64,000 bases of DNA from Fibrobacter sp. UBA4223 (lineage in GTDB: Bacteria > Fibrobacterota > Fibrobacteria > Fibrobacterales > Fibrobacteraceae), in the NCBI GenBank assembly GCA_002382975.1, contig DFTB01000017.1:124001-188000 (forward strand), read 5' to 3'. The notes under the pieces are model-generated. The model saw only the letters and a program-made list of their open reading frames with translations, had not been told where the DNA came from and did not search any database. Made by a program: the position numbers and the translations under genes. Within the stretch, counting starts at the first letter, position 1. Every line of letters begins with the position of its first letter. Positions 26,665 through 33,605 of this stretch are shown piece by piece.

Positions 26665-27687
26665 ATGATGCAGCGGATTACCTGGATTGACAATTGCAAG
26701 GCTCTAGCCATCGTTCTTGTGGCTTTAGGTCATTTGCAATCCATTTATCTGGTGAGCGAGGTGATTTTTGCCTTTGTGCTGCCGGTGTTCTTTTTTCTTT
26801 CGGGGTGGACCTTTGGTTCGTCGGCAACGATGCCGTTTGGGAAGATGTTCCTGAAGAAGGTGCGAACGCTCCTTGTCCCGTATTTTGGTTTTTCGGTTAT
26901 ACTTTTTGCCTTCTGGTTCTTTGTAAGGCGGAGCTTTGGCTTGAGTGGCCATGCGGCGGATACTTCTGTGGCCGATGCTTTGTTGCAGATTTTACAAGGG
27001 GTGAATAGCGAGGTGTTTGTTACTCCTCTGTGGTTTTTGACCTGCCTTTTTGTTGTTGAAATCGCTTTTTGGATTTTGCTCCGCTTACGAAATAAATTTT
27101 TGATAGCTTCTGTCGTTGTGAGTCTTTTTGTCTATGGAATTTTTTATTGGACATACATGGACATTAGGCATTTCCCTCATGCTGTTTGGAACGTGGATCA
27201 GGCCTGTTTTTATCTTTTCTTTTTTTCGACAGGATTTGTTTTTAGTCGGTGTAACCTTGTTGAACGGACCTTGAATTCGAAGGGACGGTCTTGTGCGTTC
27301 GTTGCTGTTTCTGCTATTATTTTTGCGCTGGCGTTTTGGCTGCGTGATCATGCGTCTGCGACATGGGAGTACCTGTTGATGCAGACCCTGATGTGCAATG
27401 CAGGATTGATAGGTTTTGTTTCACTGTGCAAGATGATTCCCGGAAACAGGGTTTTGGATTTCTTGGGCCAGAATACCTTGACCATTTTTGCCTTGCACAT
27501 GATGGTTCAGGCAATCTTGATAGGAATGACAGTTTCTTTGTTCCGTATGGATGTAGGGTATTTGCATAGTTCGCTTTTGGTTTGTGTCCCGCTTACCTTG
27601 GTTTCGCTGGTAATCCTGGTTCCTGAAATTCTGTTCATTAATCGTTTTATTCCGTGGCTTGCCGGCAAGCGACAAAGCCGCCAATAG
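26665..27687 (+). CDS. Acyltransferase family 3 membrane protein
   Basis: 340 residues, about ten membrane segments. The start RITWIDNCKALAIVLVALGH carries the conserved His (ALGH) of the acyltransferase-3 / OafA-fucose-acetylase-like family, and VLPVFFFLSGWTFG is the typical second segment. Members O-acetylate sugars or lipids of the envelope. Its codon use is visibly more T-rich (TTT, GTT, TTG) than that of neighbouring genes, which may point to transfer. ATG at 26665 or 26668; TTATTATTG upstream may be a -10. Confidence 0.82.
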   Translation: MMQRITWIDNCKALAIVLVALGHLQSIYLVSEVIFAFVLPVFFFLSGWTFGSSATMPFGKMFLKKVRTLLVPYFGFSVILFAFWFFVRRSFGLSGHAADTSVADALLQILQGVNSEVFVTPLWFLTCLFVVEIAFWILLRLRNKFLIASVVVSLFVYGIFYWTYMDIRHFPHAVWNVDQACFYLFFFSTGFVFSRCNLVERTLNSKGRSCAFVAVSAIIFALAFWLRDHASATWEYLLMQTLMCNAGLIGFVSLCKMIPGNRVLDFLGQNTLTIFALHMMVQAILIGMTVSLFRMDVGYLHSSLLVCVPLTLVSLVILVPEILFINRFIPWLAGKRQSRQ

Positions 27688-27688
27688 C

Positions 27689-27695
27689 TATCTTG
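27689..27695 (+). promoter_or_regulatory. -10 element TATCTTG
   Basis: TATCTTG lies just after the stop of the acyltransferase and eight bases before the ATG at 27704; no Shine-Dalgarno. Confidence 0.45.
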
Positions 27696-27703
27696 TACCT
27701 GTG

Positions 27704-28909
27704 ATGAAAAAGATTTTTTTGAGTGCTTTGGTTGGGACCGTCGCCCTTTCTTTTTGGGGGTGCGCTGGTGGGCCCAAGGTAGATGACCCGGAATTTTTCA
27801 AGAACAAGTCGGGTGTTATCGGCGTGTTCAGGCAGCCCGCCTTTTACTGCAGCGAGGCCAGCCCCCAGTACATGCAGCTGGGAGATTCTACGGTGCTGGT
27901 GAAACCCGCCTATAGCGAAGACCAGGACAACCTCTTTGTGCAGGAGATGGGCCCTGGAGTTGCAACCCTGAAATACTATGAATACGCCTGTGGCGAGGAC
28001 AAGCACAAGTTCGTGCTGGATACTACCCGCAAGGATGGGGCGTCGGGCCTGGTGGTACCGGAATCGGGATTCTGCAAGACGGTGGTTTCCTTTGTGGAAG
28101 GAGACAAGCTGTTTACCCAGAACGACGACCTGCTCATAGAATTTTTCGAGAAGCACAAGGTGGCCACCGGCTTCCACATGATTCCCTACTGCGAAGTGGT
28201 GACGCCGAGAGGCCGGACCGTATCGACGGGCATGGATTCGGATTCCTTGCTGCAGGTGAAATACGAGGCGGCTATTGCCGATGCCGCTGAGGCGAAACAA
28301 GAAGAGATTTACCCGCTGGTCACTGTCACACCGGAGTCGGATGGAGTGACTTGGGACAGGGATTCTACCCATGTGCTGGTGATTACCTTCCACGATAGGC
28401 CTGACATTTACGATACGGATACGTTGGTCATGTCGCAGGAAGTATGGGTAGTTTCGGAAAAGGAACTGTATTCCTGGTATAAGTCGAACAATGCTGGCGT
28501 AAAGGATTGGGATGTCCGCTTCAAGCAACTGCTGGGAATTCGTGCAAGCGCGAAGTATACCCATTTCTCTGCTTTGTGGGTGAAGCCCATTGACCTGGTG
28601 CGTCCGGCTTACCAGACCGACGTGAAACTGGATTCCATGACGCTGAAGTTTGACGAAAGCTTTGACGACTACACCTACGACAAGGAATTCAAGCTCTCGT
28701 TCAAACGCTGGTTCGACGACAGCCGTGCAAAGGCCTACGTCAAGAAAACGGGCTACCCCTGGACCCGTCTGGGCTATACCTATGACTGGGGCGCCGAAGA
28801 CAAGAAATACGGTCTCACGGAATTCCTGATTTTGCAGGACTCCCATGTGCGGGTGCAGTTCACCAAGAACGTGCCTACCTTCGTGAAGTGGCTGGAAGAG
28901 CGGAATTAA
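27704..28909 (+). CDS. Large lipoprotein, unknown function
   Basis: 401 residues from the ATG at 27704, where the signal MKKIFLSALVGTVALSFWGC starts; the in-frame start at 27659 overlaps the upstream gene. Lipobox FWGC. The mature part is soluble and mixed alpha/beta, with KSNNAGVKDWDVRFKQLLGI and FDESFDDYTYDKEFKLSF. No family recognised. It ends nine bases from the convergent trmB stop. Confidence 0.7.
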   Translation: MKKIFLSALVGTVALSFWGCAGGPKVDDPEFFKNKSGVIGVFRQPAFYCSEASPQYMQLGDSTVLVKPAYSEDQDNLFVQEMGPGVATLKYYEYACGEDKHKFVLDTTRKDGASGLVVPESGFCKTVVSFVEGDKLFTQNDDLLIEFFEKHKVATGFHMIPYCEVVTPRGRTVSTGMDSDSLLQVKYEAAIADAAEAKQEEIYPLVTVTPESDGVTWDRDSTHVLVITFHDRPDIYDTDTLVMSQEVWVVSEKELYSWYKSNNAGVKDWDVRFKQLLGIRASAKYTHFSALWVKPIDLVRPAYQTDVKLDSMTLKFDESFDDYTYDKEFKLSFKRWFDDSRAKAYVKKTGYPWTRLGYTYDWGAEDKKYGLTEFLILQDSHVRVQFTKNVPTFVKWLEERN

Positions 28910-28918
28910 TTTTTTTGA

Positions 28919-29722
28919 TTATCGATGGACCATGACCCGCCACAACTGCTGGCGGGCATTCTTGTACTTGCGCTCGAAGGCGGTGATGGGCTGCTCAGGC
29001 TCGAACGCTTCGCAACAGATTGTCATTGCGACCCTCGAAGAGGGGAAGCAATCACTAACCGGCATCTTCTGTAAAATGCCCGCCGCCTGTGCAAATTCCC
29101 GTGCGTAGATTTCCCAGTTGGTTCGCAGTTCCGTTTCTTGTGCGAGTTGCAACAGGGTGGGGAATATGGGGTGCAGGTGGAAACGCCTGCCCGCTTCGCT
29201 CTGCTTGGGCCAGGGATTGGGGTAATAGAGAGCGTGGTAAGGAATGATCCATTGCCCGCTTGTTACCTTGTCCAAGGCGAGCCGCCAAAAGTCGATGAGT
29301 TCCGCCCGGACATAGAAAATGTTTTTAGGTGCGTTTTGTCGGGCGTTGTTGGTTTGTGCCTCGGTGCCGCGGGACTGAGCAGTGTCGAAGGCCCTGCCCG
29401 CCTTGTCCAGGCGTAAGGCGGACTTGTCGATGCCGATGACGGGATAGTCCGGAAAGCGCCTTGCCAGATGTTGTGTGCTTTCTCCGGTGCCGCATCCTGA
29501 ATCCAGAATGACAGGCTGTGGAGCTGCGCAGGATGGTCCTTCGGACTGGGCGTGTCCTTTGGTGTAAAAGTCCGCGATGAAACGTTCCGCGTCGGCGAAG
29601 GCATTTCGGGTGTGGTCGGCGATGGGCCTCTTGTATTCGGTGGTGGCGTACCTGCGGACCAGCTTTTCCAAATCCTTGAAAGGTCCGTCTTGGTTGGACA
29701 GGACTTCGCGGGCGCTGTTCAT
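28919..29722 (-). CDS. trmB: tRNA (guanine-N7-)-methyltransferase with repeat-derived insertions
   Basis: 267 residues (about 240 in E. coli). The SAM site is VILDSGCGTGESTQHLA; the family signature is HALYYPNPWPKQSEAGRRFH and ELRTNWEIYAREF. It makes m7G46 in tRNA. Two stretches look foreign: SDCFPSSRVAMTI near residues 223-235, which translates a long imperfect palindrome (29022-29055), and AFDTAQSRGTEAQ near residue 111-123, which translates a copy of an element also found between genes at 40139. Both keep the frame and avoid the SAM and tRNA motifs. The start overlaps the stop of the sigma-54 activator gene by four bases. Confidence 0.85.
   Translation of the reverse strand: MNSAREVLSNQDGPFKDLEKLVRRYATTEYKRPIADHTRNAFADAERFIADFYTKGHAQSEGPSCAAPQPVILDSGCGTGESTQHLARRFPDYPVIGIDKSALRLDKAGRAFDTAQSRGTEAQTNNARQNAPKNIFYVRAELIDFWRLALDKVTSGQWIIPYHALYYPNPWPKQSEAGRRFHLHPIFPTLLQLAQETELRTNWEIYAREFAQAAGILQKMPVSDCFPSSRVAMTICCEAFEPEQPITAFERKYKNARQQLWRVMVHR
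29022..29055. repeat. Imperfect palindrome inside trmB
   Basis: GTCATTGCGA at one end and AGCAATCAC at the other, with CCTCGAAGAGG in the centre. Elements of this look (GTCATTGCGA...GAAGCAATC) are scattered through many bacterial genomes. Here it is translated in frame within trmB. Confidence 0.6.
29375..29390 (-). repeat. 16-base element shared with 40139-40154
   Basis: Minus strand CTTCGACACTGCTCAG inside trmB differs in one base from CTTCGACAATGCTCAG in the spacer at 40139-40154. Confidence 0.5.
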
Positions 29723-30864
29723 TCCTTTACCTCGATGCCGTACTTGTTCACCTTGTAATGCATCATGCGGGGGCTTACCTGCAGGTCGCGGCCGGCGGCG
29801 CTCAGGTTCCCGTTGTTTTTGCGCAGGGCTTCCATCAGGATTTCTTTTTCGTAGGAGCGGAGCAGCGTGGAGAGCGACGCCGGACCTTCGGGAATGAGCG
29901 ACGTGCCCGAGGTAACGTCGGTTTGCAATGTAGGCGGAAGGTCGTAGGCGTTGATGCTCACGTCTGTGGTGGCGAGGCAGGCATGTTCGATGCAGTTCTC
30001 CAGTTCCCGCACGTTGCCCGGCCAGTGGTAGCTCATGAGCATGTCGATGGCGGGAGTGCTGAGCCTCTGGATTTTCTTGCCGTATTTCAGGTTCATCTTG
30101 GCGATGAAATGGTCCGCCAAAAGCAAAATGTCTGTTTTGCGTTGGGACAGTTCCGGCAGCTTGATCTGGAAAATGTTCAGGCGGTAGTAGAGGTCTTCGC
30201 GGAAAAGCCCCTGTTGCATCAGGGCTTCGAGGTCCTTGCCGGTGCTGGCGATAATCCGGATGCTTGCGTTCTGGAAAATGTTGCTCCCCAGGCGGCTGAA
30301 GCGCCGGTCTTGCAGGAATTGCAAAAGCTTGGTCTGTGCGGCAAGGGGCAGGGAGCCGACCTCGTCTATGAAAAGGGTGCCGCCGTTTGCCTGCTCCGCC
30401 TTGCCCAGGTGGCGCGCGGTGGCGCCAGTGAAGGCGCCCCTTTCGTAGCCGAACAGTTCGCTTTCCAGGGAGTTGAATCCTTCGCCTGCGTTCAGGGAAT
30501 CGCAGTTCAAGATGACAAAGGGCCCGCTCGCCCTTTCGGACATGCGGTGTAAAGTCCTTGCAGTGTGTTCCTTGCCGGTGCCCGCCGCCCCGCGGATAAG
30601 CACCACGGCGTCGCTACTTGCGATTTGTCGCACCTGCCGCTCCACCTCTTGCATGGCGCGGGTGTTTCCGATGAGTTCGCTGGGAGTGCCGCCCATGAGG
30701 TCCCGAAGTTCCTGGAATTTCTTCTGGTACCCCGTTTCGACGGCGGCGAAATTGTTGCCGATGATTTCTTGCAACCTTTGCCTCAGACGGTCCTTGGCAC
30801 GGATATGGTGCAGGGCGTCGTCGATTTGGCGCAGGGCCTCTGTTTGCAGGGCGTTGAATTCCAT
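29719..30864 (-). CDS. Sigma-54-dependent transcriptional activator
   Basis: 381 residues. A short N-terminal helical segment (about 1-70) without a receiver or GAF domain is followed by the AAA+ domain: Walker A IRGAAGTGKEH (His in place of the usual Ser/Thr region: GKEHTAR), GAFTGA loop in YERGAFTGATARH, Walker B GGTLFIDEVGSL. The end is a Fis-type HTH (NNGNLSAAGRDLQVSPRMM). It activates sigma-54 promoters. It is divergent from glnN, with two TTTACA-N4-TGTAAA sites between, so it may control nitrogen assimilation and itself. A -10 TATATTTA ends four bases before its ATG. Confidence 0.9.
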   Translation of the reverse strand: MEFNALQTEALRQIDDALHHIRAKDRLRQRLQEIIGNNFAAVETGYQKKFQELRDLMGGTPSELIGNTRAMQEVERQVRQIASSDAVVLIRGAAGTGKEHTARTLHRMSERASGPFVILNCDSLNAGEGFNSLESELFGYERGAFTGATARHLGKAEQANGGTLFIDEVGSLPLAAQTKLLQFLQDRRFSRLGSNIFQNASIRIIASTGKDLEALMQQGLFREDLYYRLNIFQIKLPELSQRKTDILLLADHFIAKMNLKYGKKIQRLSTPAIDMLMSYHWPGNVRELENCIEHACLATTDVSINAYDLPPTLQTDVTSGTSLIPEGPASLSTLLRSYEKEILMEALRKNNGNLSAAGRDLQVSPRMMHYKVNKYGIEVKE

Positions 30865-30868
30865 GGCC

Positions 30869-30876
30869 TAAATATA
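30869..30876 (-). promoter_or_regulatory. -10 element TATATTTA before the sigma-54 activator
   Basis: On the minus strand TATATTTA, then GGCC, then the ATG. With four bases between, transcription would start at or inside the first codon, so either the mRNA is leaderless or translation uses a later start. Confidence 0.5.
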
Positions 30877-30906
30877 GGATTGTTAGGCGGTTTGTTTTGT
30901 TTGTGT

Positions 30907-30951
30907 TTTACAAATATGTAATAATAGTGATGAATTTTACAAAAATGTAAA
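30907..30951. promoter_or_regulatory. Pair of palindromic operators in the glnN-activator spacer
   Basis: TTTACA-AATA-TGTAAT at 30907-30922 and TTTACA-AAAA-TGTAAA at 30936-30951 are two copies of one palindrome, 29 bases centre to centre, in the divergent spacer. I see no -24/-12 sigma-54 promoter (TGGCAC-N5-TTGC) near them. They may bind the Fis-type HTH of the activator or another dimeric regulator. Confidence 0.55.
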
Positions 30952-31005
30952 GAAAACGGCCTGAAATTTGCCATTTTTTCACTGCAAAGCTACCATTCTC
31001 CTTTC

Positions 31006-31013
31006 TATTTTTC
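31006..31013 (+). promoter_or_regulatory. Possible -10 element TATTTTTC of glnN
   Basis: TATTTTTC lies 23 bases before the glnN ATG; AAAGGA at 31024-31029 is the ribosome binding site. Weak match. Confidence 0.35.
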
Positions 31014-31036
31014 GCCCCGAAACAAAAGGACGCACT

Positions 31037-33154
31037 ATGATCAGCACCCGCAAGAATACCGTCAACGATATCGCTTCGGCACCCGCCACCCCCATCAAGC
31101 CCGCCACGCCGGCAAACATCGACTATTTCGGCGAGGACGTGTTCAACGCCCGGGCCATGCGGAACTACCTTTCCAAGGAAACCTGTGAAAAGCTTTTGGC
31201 CACCATCGACGAGGGCGCTCCCCTGGACGCCAACATCGCAAGCGAAGTGGCCCATGCCATGAAACGCTGGGCCCTGGACCGTGGCGCCACCCACTTTACC
31301 CACTGGTTCCAGCCCCTTACCGGCTCTACCGCCGAAAAGCACGATTCTTTCTTGGAACTGGAAGAGGGCAAGCCCATCATGGTGTTCAGCGGCAAGAACC
31401 TGATTGTGGGTGAGCCGGACGCATCCAGTTTCCCCAGCGGGGGCCTGCGCTCCACCTTCGAGGCCCGCGGATACACCGCCTGGGACCCCACCAGCCCCGC
31501 TTTTATCAAGCGCCACGGTAACGGTGCGACCCTTTGTATTCCCACGGCATTCTGCAGCTATACCGGCGAGGCCCTGGACAAGAAGACGCCCCTGCTCCGC
31601 AGCTTGCAGGCCCTTTCCAAGTCCACCCGTAGGCTCATGACCTGTTTTAAGGCGAGTCCCAAGAAGACTACCGTGACTCTTGGCGCCGAGCAGGAATATT
31701 TCTTGATTGACAAGCGCTTTTACCTGCAACGGCCGGACCTGTACCAGGCGGGTCGCACCATTTTCGGGGCAACACCTGCCAAGCACCAGCAGATGGACGA
31801 CCACTACTTCGGTAGCATTCCCACCCGTATATTGAACTTTATGAACGATGTGGAAATGGAACTGTGGAAGCTTGGCATTCCGGCCAAGACCCGCCACAAC
31901 GAGGTGGCTCCTGCCCAGTTCGAACTGGCTCCTATCTTTGAAGAGGTGAACCTGGCCTGCGACCACAACATGCAGATTATGGAAGTGCTCCGCCAGGTGG
32001 CGGACAGGCACGGGCTGGTTTGCCTGCTCCACGAAAAACCCTTTGCCGGCGTGAACGGCTCGGGCAAGCACAACAACTGGAGCATTACTTACGGTCATGG
32101 AAACCTGCTGAACCCCGGCAAGGACCCGCACCAGAACGCTGTTTTCTTGACGGCCCTCTGCGCCGTGATTTATGCGGTGGATACCCACGCTGACCTGCTC
32201 CGCATGACGGTGGCGGGAGCGGGCAACGACCATCGTCTGGGGGCCAACGAGGCGCCTCCGGCGATTATGTCTATCTACCTTGGTGACCAGCTGATGGACG
32301 TAATCGACCAGCTGGAACAGGGCGTGCCCAAGTCCAGCAAGCAGGCGGGTGCCATGCGGATTGGCGCTGACGCCTTGCCGCCGCTCCCTCGGGACGCTAC
32401 CGACCGTAACCGCACGAGTCCCTTCGCCTTTACGGGAAACAAGTTCGAGTTCCGCGCTCCGGGCTCTAGCCAGAGCTGTTCCGAACCCAACGTGGTGCTG
32501 AACACCATCGTGGCCGAAGCCTTCGACATGATTGCGGAACAGCTGGAAAAACTGGACGAGAAGAATTTCCACACGGGACTGCAGAAGATTCTCCAGAAAA
32601 TCGTGAAGGAACACAAGCGCGTAATCTTCAACGGCAACGGCTATACCGACGAATGGATTGCCGAAGCGGAACGCCGCGGGCTGCCTAACATCAAGACCTC
32701 TATGGAGGCCATGAAGGCCCTGGTGAAAGACGAGAATGTGGCCCTGTTCGAAAAGTACGGCGTGATGAACCGTCGCGAGATGGAGTCCCGCTACGAAGTG
32801 AATGTGGAGGATTTCCACAAGCGTATCCATATCGAAGGGGAAATCGCCCGTGACCTGGCGAAGAACGTGATTTTGCCCAAAGTGGTGGATTCTTACTCCA
32901 AGGCCCTCAAGACAAACGAAATGGCCCTGAACCAGGGATTCCCCGGTCTGGACAGCTACGCCAAGGCACTGGGCGAAGGCACTTCGAAGCTGATGGCCGC
33001 TGTCGCCAAGATGGAAGCCTGCCTGGAAAAGGACCACGAGGATATTCTCGACGCCATGGCGGAACTCCGCGGCGTGGTGGACGCCCTGGAAAAAATCGTG
33101 CCCGACGACTGCTGGCCCTTGCCCAAGTACAGGGAAATGCTGTTCATCTACTAA
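31037..33154 (+). CDS. glnN: Glutamine synthetase type III
   Basis: 705 residues from the ATG at 31037 with AAAGGA before it; this is the usual GSIII length (about 700-730). YFGEDVFNARAMRNYL at the start and the GSIII catalytic core are clear: THWFQPLTGSTAEKHD, TVTLGAEQEYFLID, TRHNEVAPAQFELAP, and VNGSGKHNNWSITYGHGN. It makes glutamine from glutamate, ammonia and ATP and is the common ammonium-assimilating enzyme of rumen and gut bacteria. It is divergent from a sigma-54 activator across a spacer with two palindromic operators. A heptamer array begins at its stop codon. Confidence 0.96.
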   Translation: MISTRKNTVNDIASAPATPIKPATPANIDYFGEDVFNARAMRNYLSKETCEKLLATIDEGAPLDANIASEVAHAMKRWALDRGATHFTHWFQPLTGSTAEKHDSFLELEEGKPIMVFSGKNLIVGEPDASSFPSGGLRSTFEARGYTAWDPTSPAFIKRHGNGATLCIPTAFCSYTGEALDKKTPLLRSLQALSKSTRRLMTCFKASPKKTTVTLGAEQEYFLIDKRFYLQRPDLYQAGRTIFGATPAKHQQMDDHYFGSIPTRILNFMNDVEMELWKLGIPAKTRHNEVAPAQFELAPIFEEVNLACDHNMQIMEVLRQVADRHGLVCLLHEKPFAGVNGSGKHNNWSITYGHGNLLNPGKDPHQNAVFLTALCAVIYAVDTHADLLRMTVAGAGNDHRLGANEAPPAIMSIYLGDQLMDVIDQLEQGVPKSSKQAGAMRIGADALPPLPRDATDRNRTSPFAFTGNKFEFRAPGSSQSCSEPNVVLNTIVAEAFDMIAEQLEKLDEKNFHTGLQKILQKIVKEHKRVIFNGNGYTDEWIAEAERRGLPNIKTSMEAMKALVKDENVALFEKYGVMNRREMESRYEVNVEDFHKRIHIEGEIARDLAKNVILPKVVDSYSKALKTNEMALNQGFPGLDSYAKALGEGTSKLMAAVAKMEACLEKDHEDILDAMAELRGVVDALEKIVPDDCWPLPKYREMLFIY

Positions 33155-33213
33155 TGTGGAATGTGGGCTGTAATGTGAGGTGTGAAATTATTCATTTCAC
33201 GTCACACATTACA
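33155..33213. repeat. Heptamer array (TGTGNNN / CATTACA)
   Basis: From the glnN stop: TGTGGAA, TGTGGGC, TGTAATG, TGAGGTG, TGAAATT, then the complement type CATTTCA, CGTCACA, CATTACA. It ends seven bases before the -10 of the next gene. Same family as the block at 13628-13701. Confidence 0.8.
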
Positions 33214-33219
33214 CTTTTA

Positions 33220-33227
33220 TATCTTTG
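33220..33227 (+). promoter_or_regulatory. -10 element TATCTTTG
   Basis: Twenty bases before the ATG at 33248; the ribosome binding site AAGGGGG lies between. Confidence 0.5.
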
Positions 33228-33247
33228 AAAAGAACCAAGGGGGCTTT

Positions 33248-33601
33248 ATGCAAGACGCTGAACGGGATAAACGCATATCCGAACTTGTGAAAAAGGACCA
33301 GGAGCACGACGCCCGCCTGGATGCCCAGGCCGAAAAGGATTACGAGCACGACCTGCGTATCGATTCCCTCTACAGCAAGGAACGGGAGCAGGAATTCAAG
33401 ATCAAGGCCCAGGTGGCAAAGGACGCAGAACACGATTTCCGCCTGAATTCCGTGGACTCCAAGAACGAGGAGCAGGATTCGGAACTGCATCGCCAGTCCA
33501 TCAAGGACCGGGAGCACGATGCCCGCCTGGAAACCTTGGAAAAGCTTTATGCGGACTTGGCTGCCCGTGTGGAATTTCTGGAATCGCAACTGAAAAAATA
33601 G
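33248..33601 (+). CDS. Coiled-coil protein of 14-residue repeats
   Basis: 117 residues from the ATG at 33248 (AAGGGGG before it). Residues 15-100 are six tandem units of 14 residues with the pattern DxEHDxRLxxxxxK: DQEHDARLDAQAEK, DYEHDLRIDSLYSK, EREQEFKIKAQVAK, DAEHDFRLNSVDSK, NEEQDSELHRQSIK, and a shorter DREHDARLETLEK, then a plain coiled coil (LAARVEFLESQLKK). Fourteen residues are two heptads, so a regular long helix with one charged face is expected. No signal peptide, so cytoplasmic. Unknown function; it sits four bases before the EF-G paralogue and may be co-transcribed. Confidence 0.7.
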   Translation: MQDAERDKRISELVKKDQEHDARLDAQAEKDYEHDLRIDSLYSKEREQEFKIKAQVAKDAEHDFRLNSVDSKNEEQDSELHRQSIKDREHDARLETLEKLYADLAARVEFLESQLKK

Positions 33602-33605
33602 GCCC

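Noticed and set aside
30968..30992. Sigma-54 promoter upstream of glnN (TTTGCCA ... CTGCAAAG)
   Set aside because: The order and spacing do not fit TGGCAC-N5-TTGC on either strand.
30908..33037. 709-residue open frame antisense to glnN
   Set aside because: Same cause; the glnN frame carries all family motifs.
33248..33601. CRISPR-like periodicity (42-base units)
   Set aside because: The units are coding, contiguous and diverged, without spacers or cas genes.
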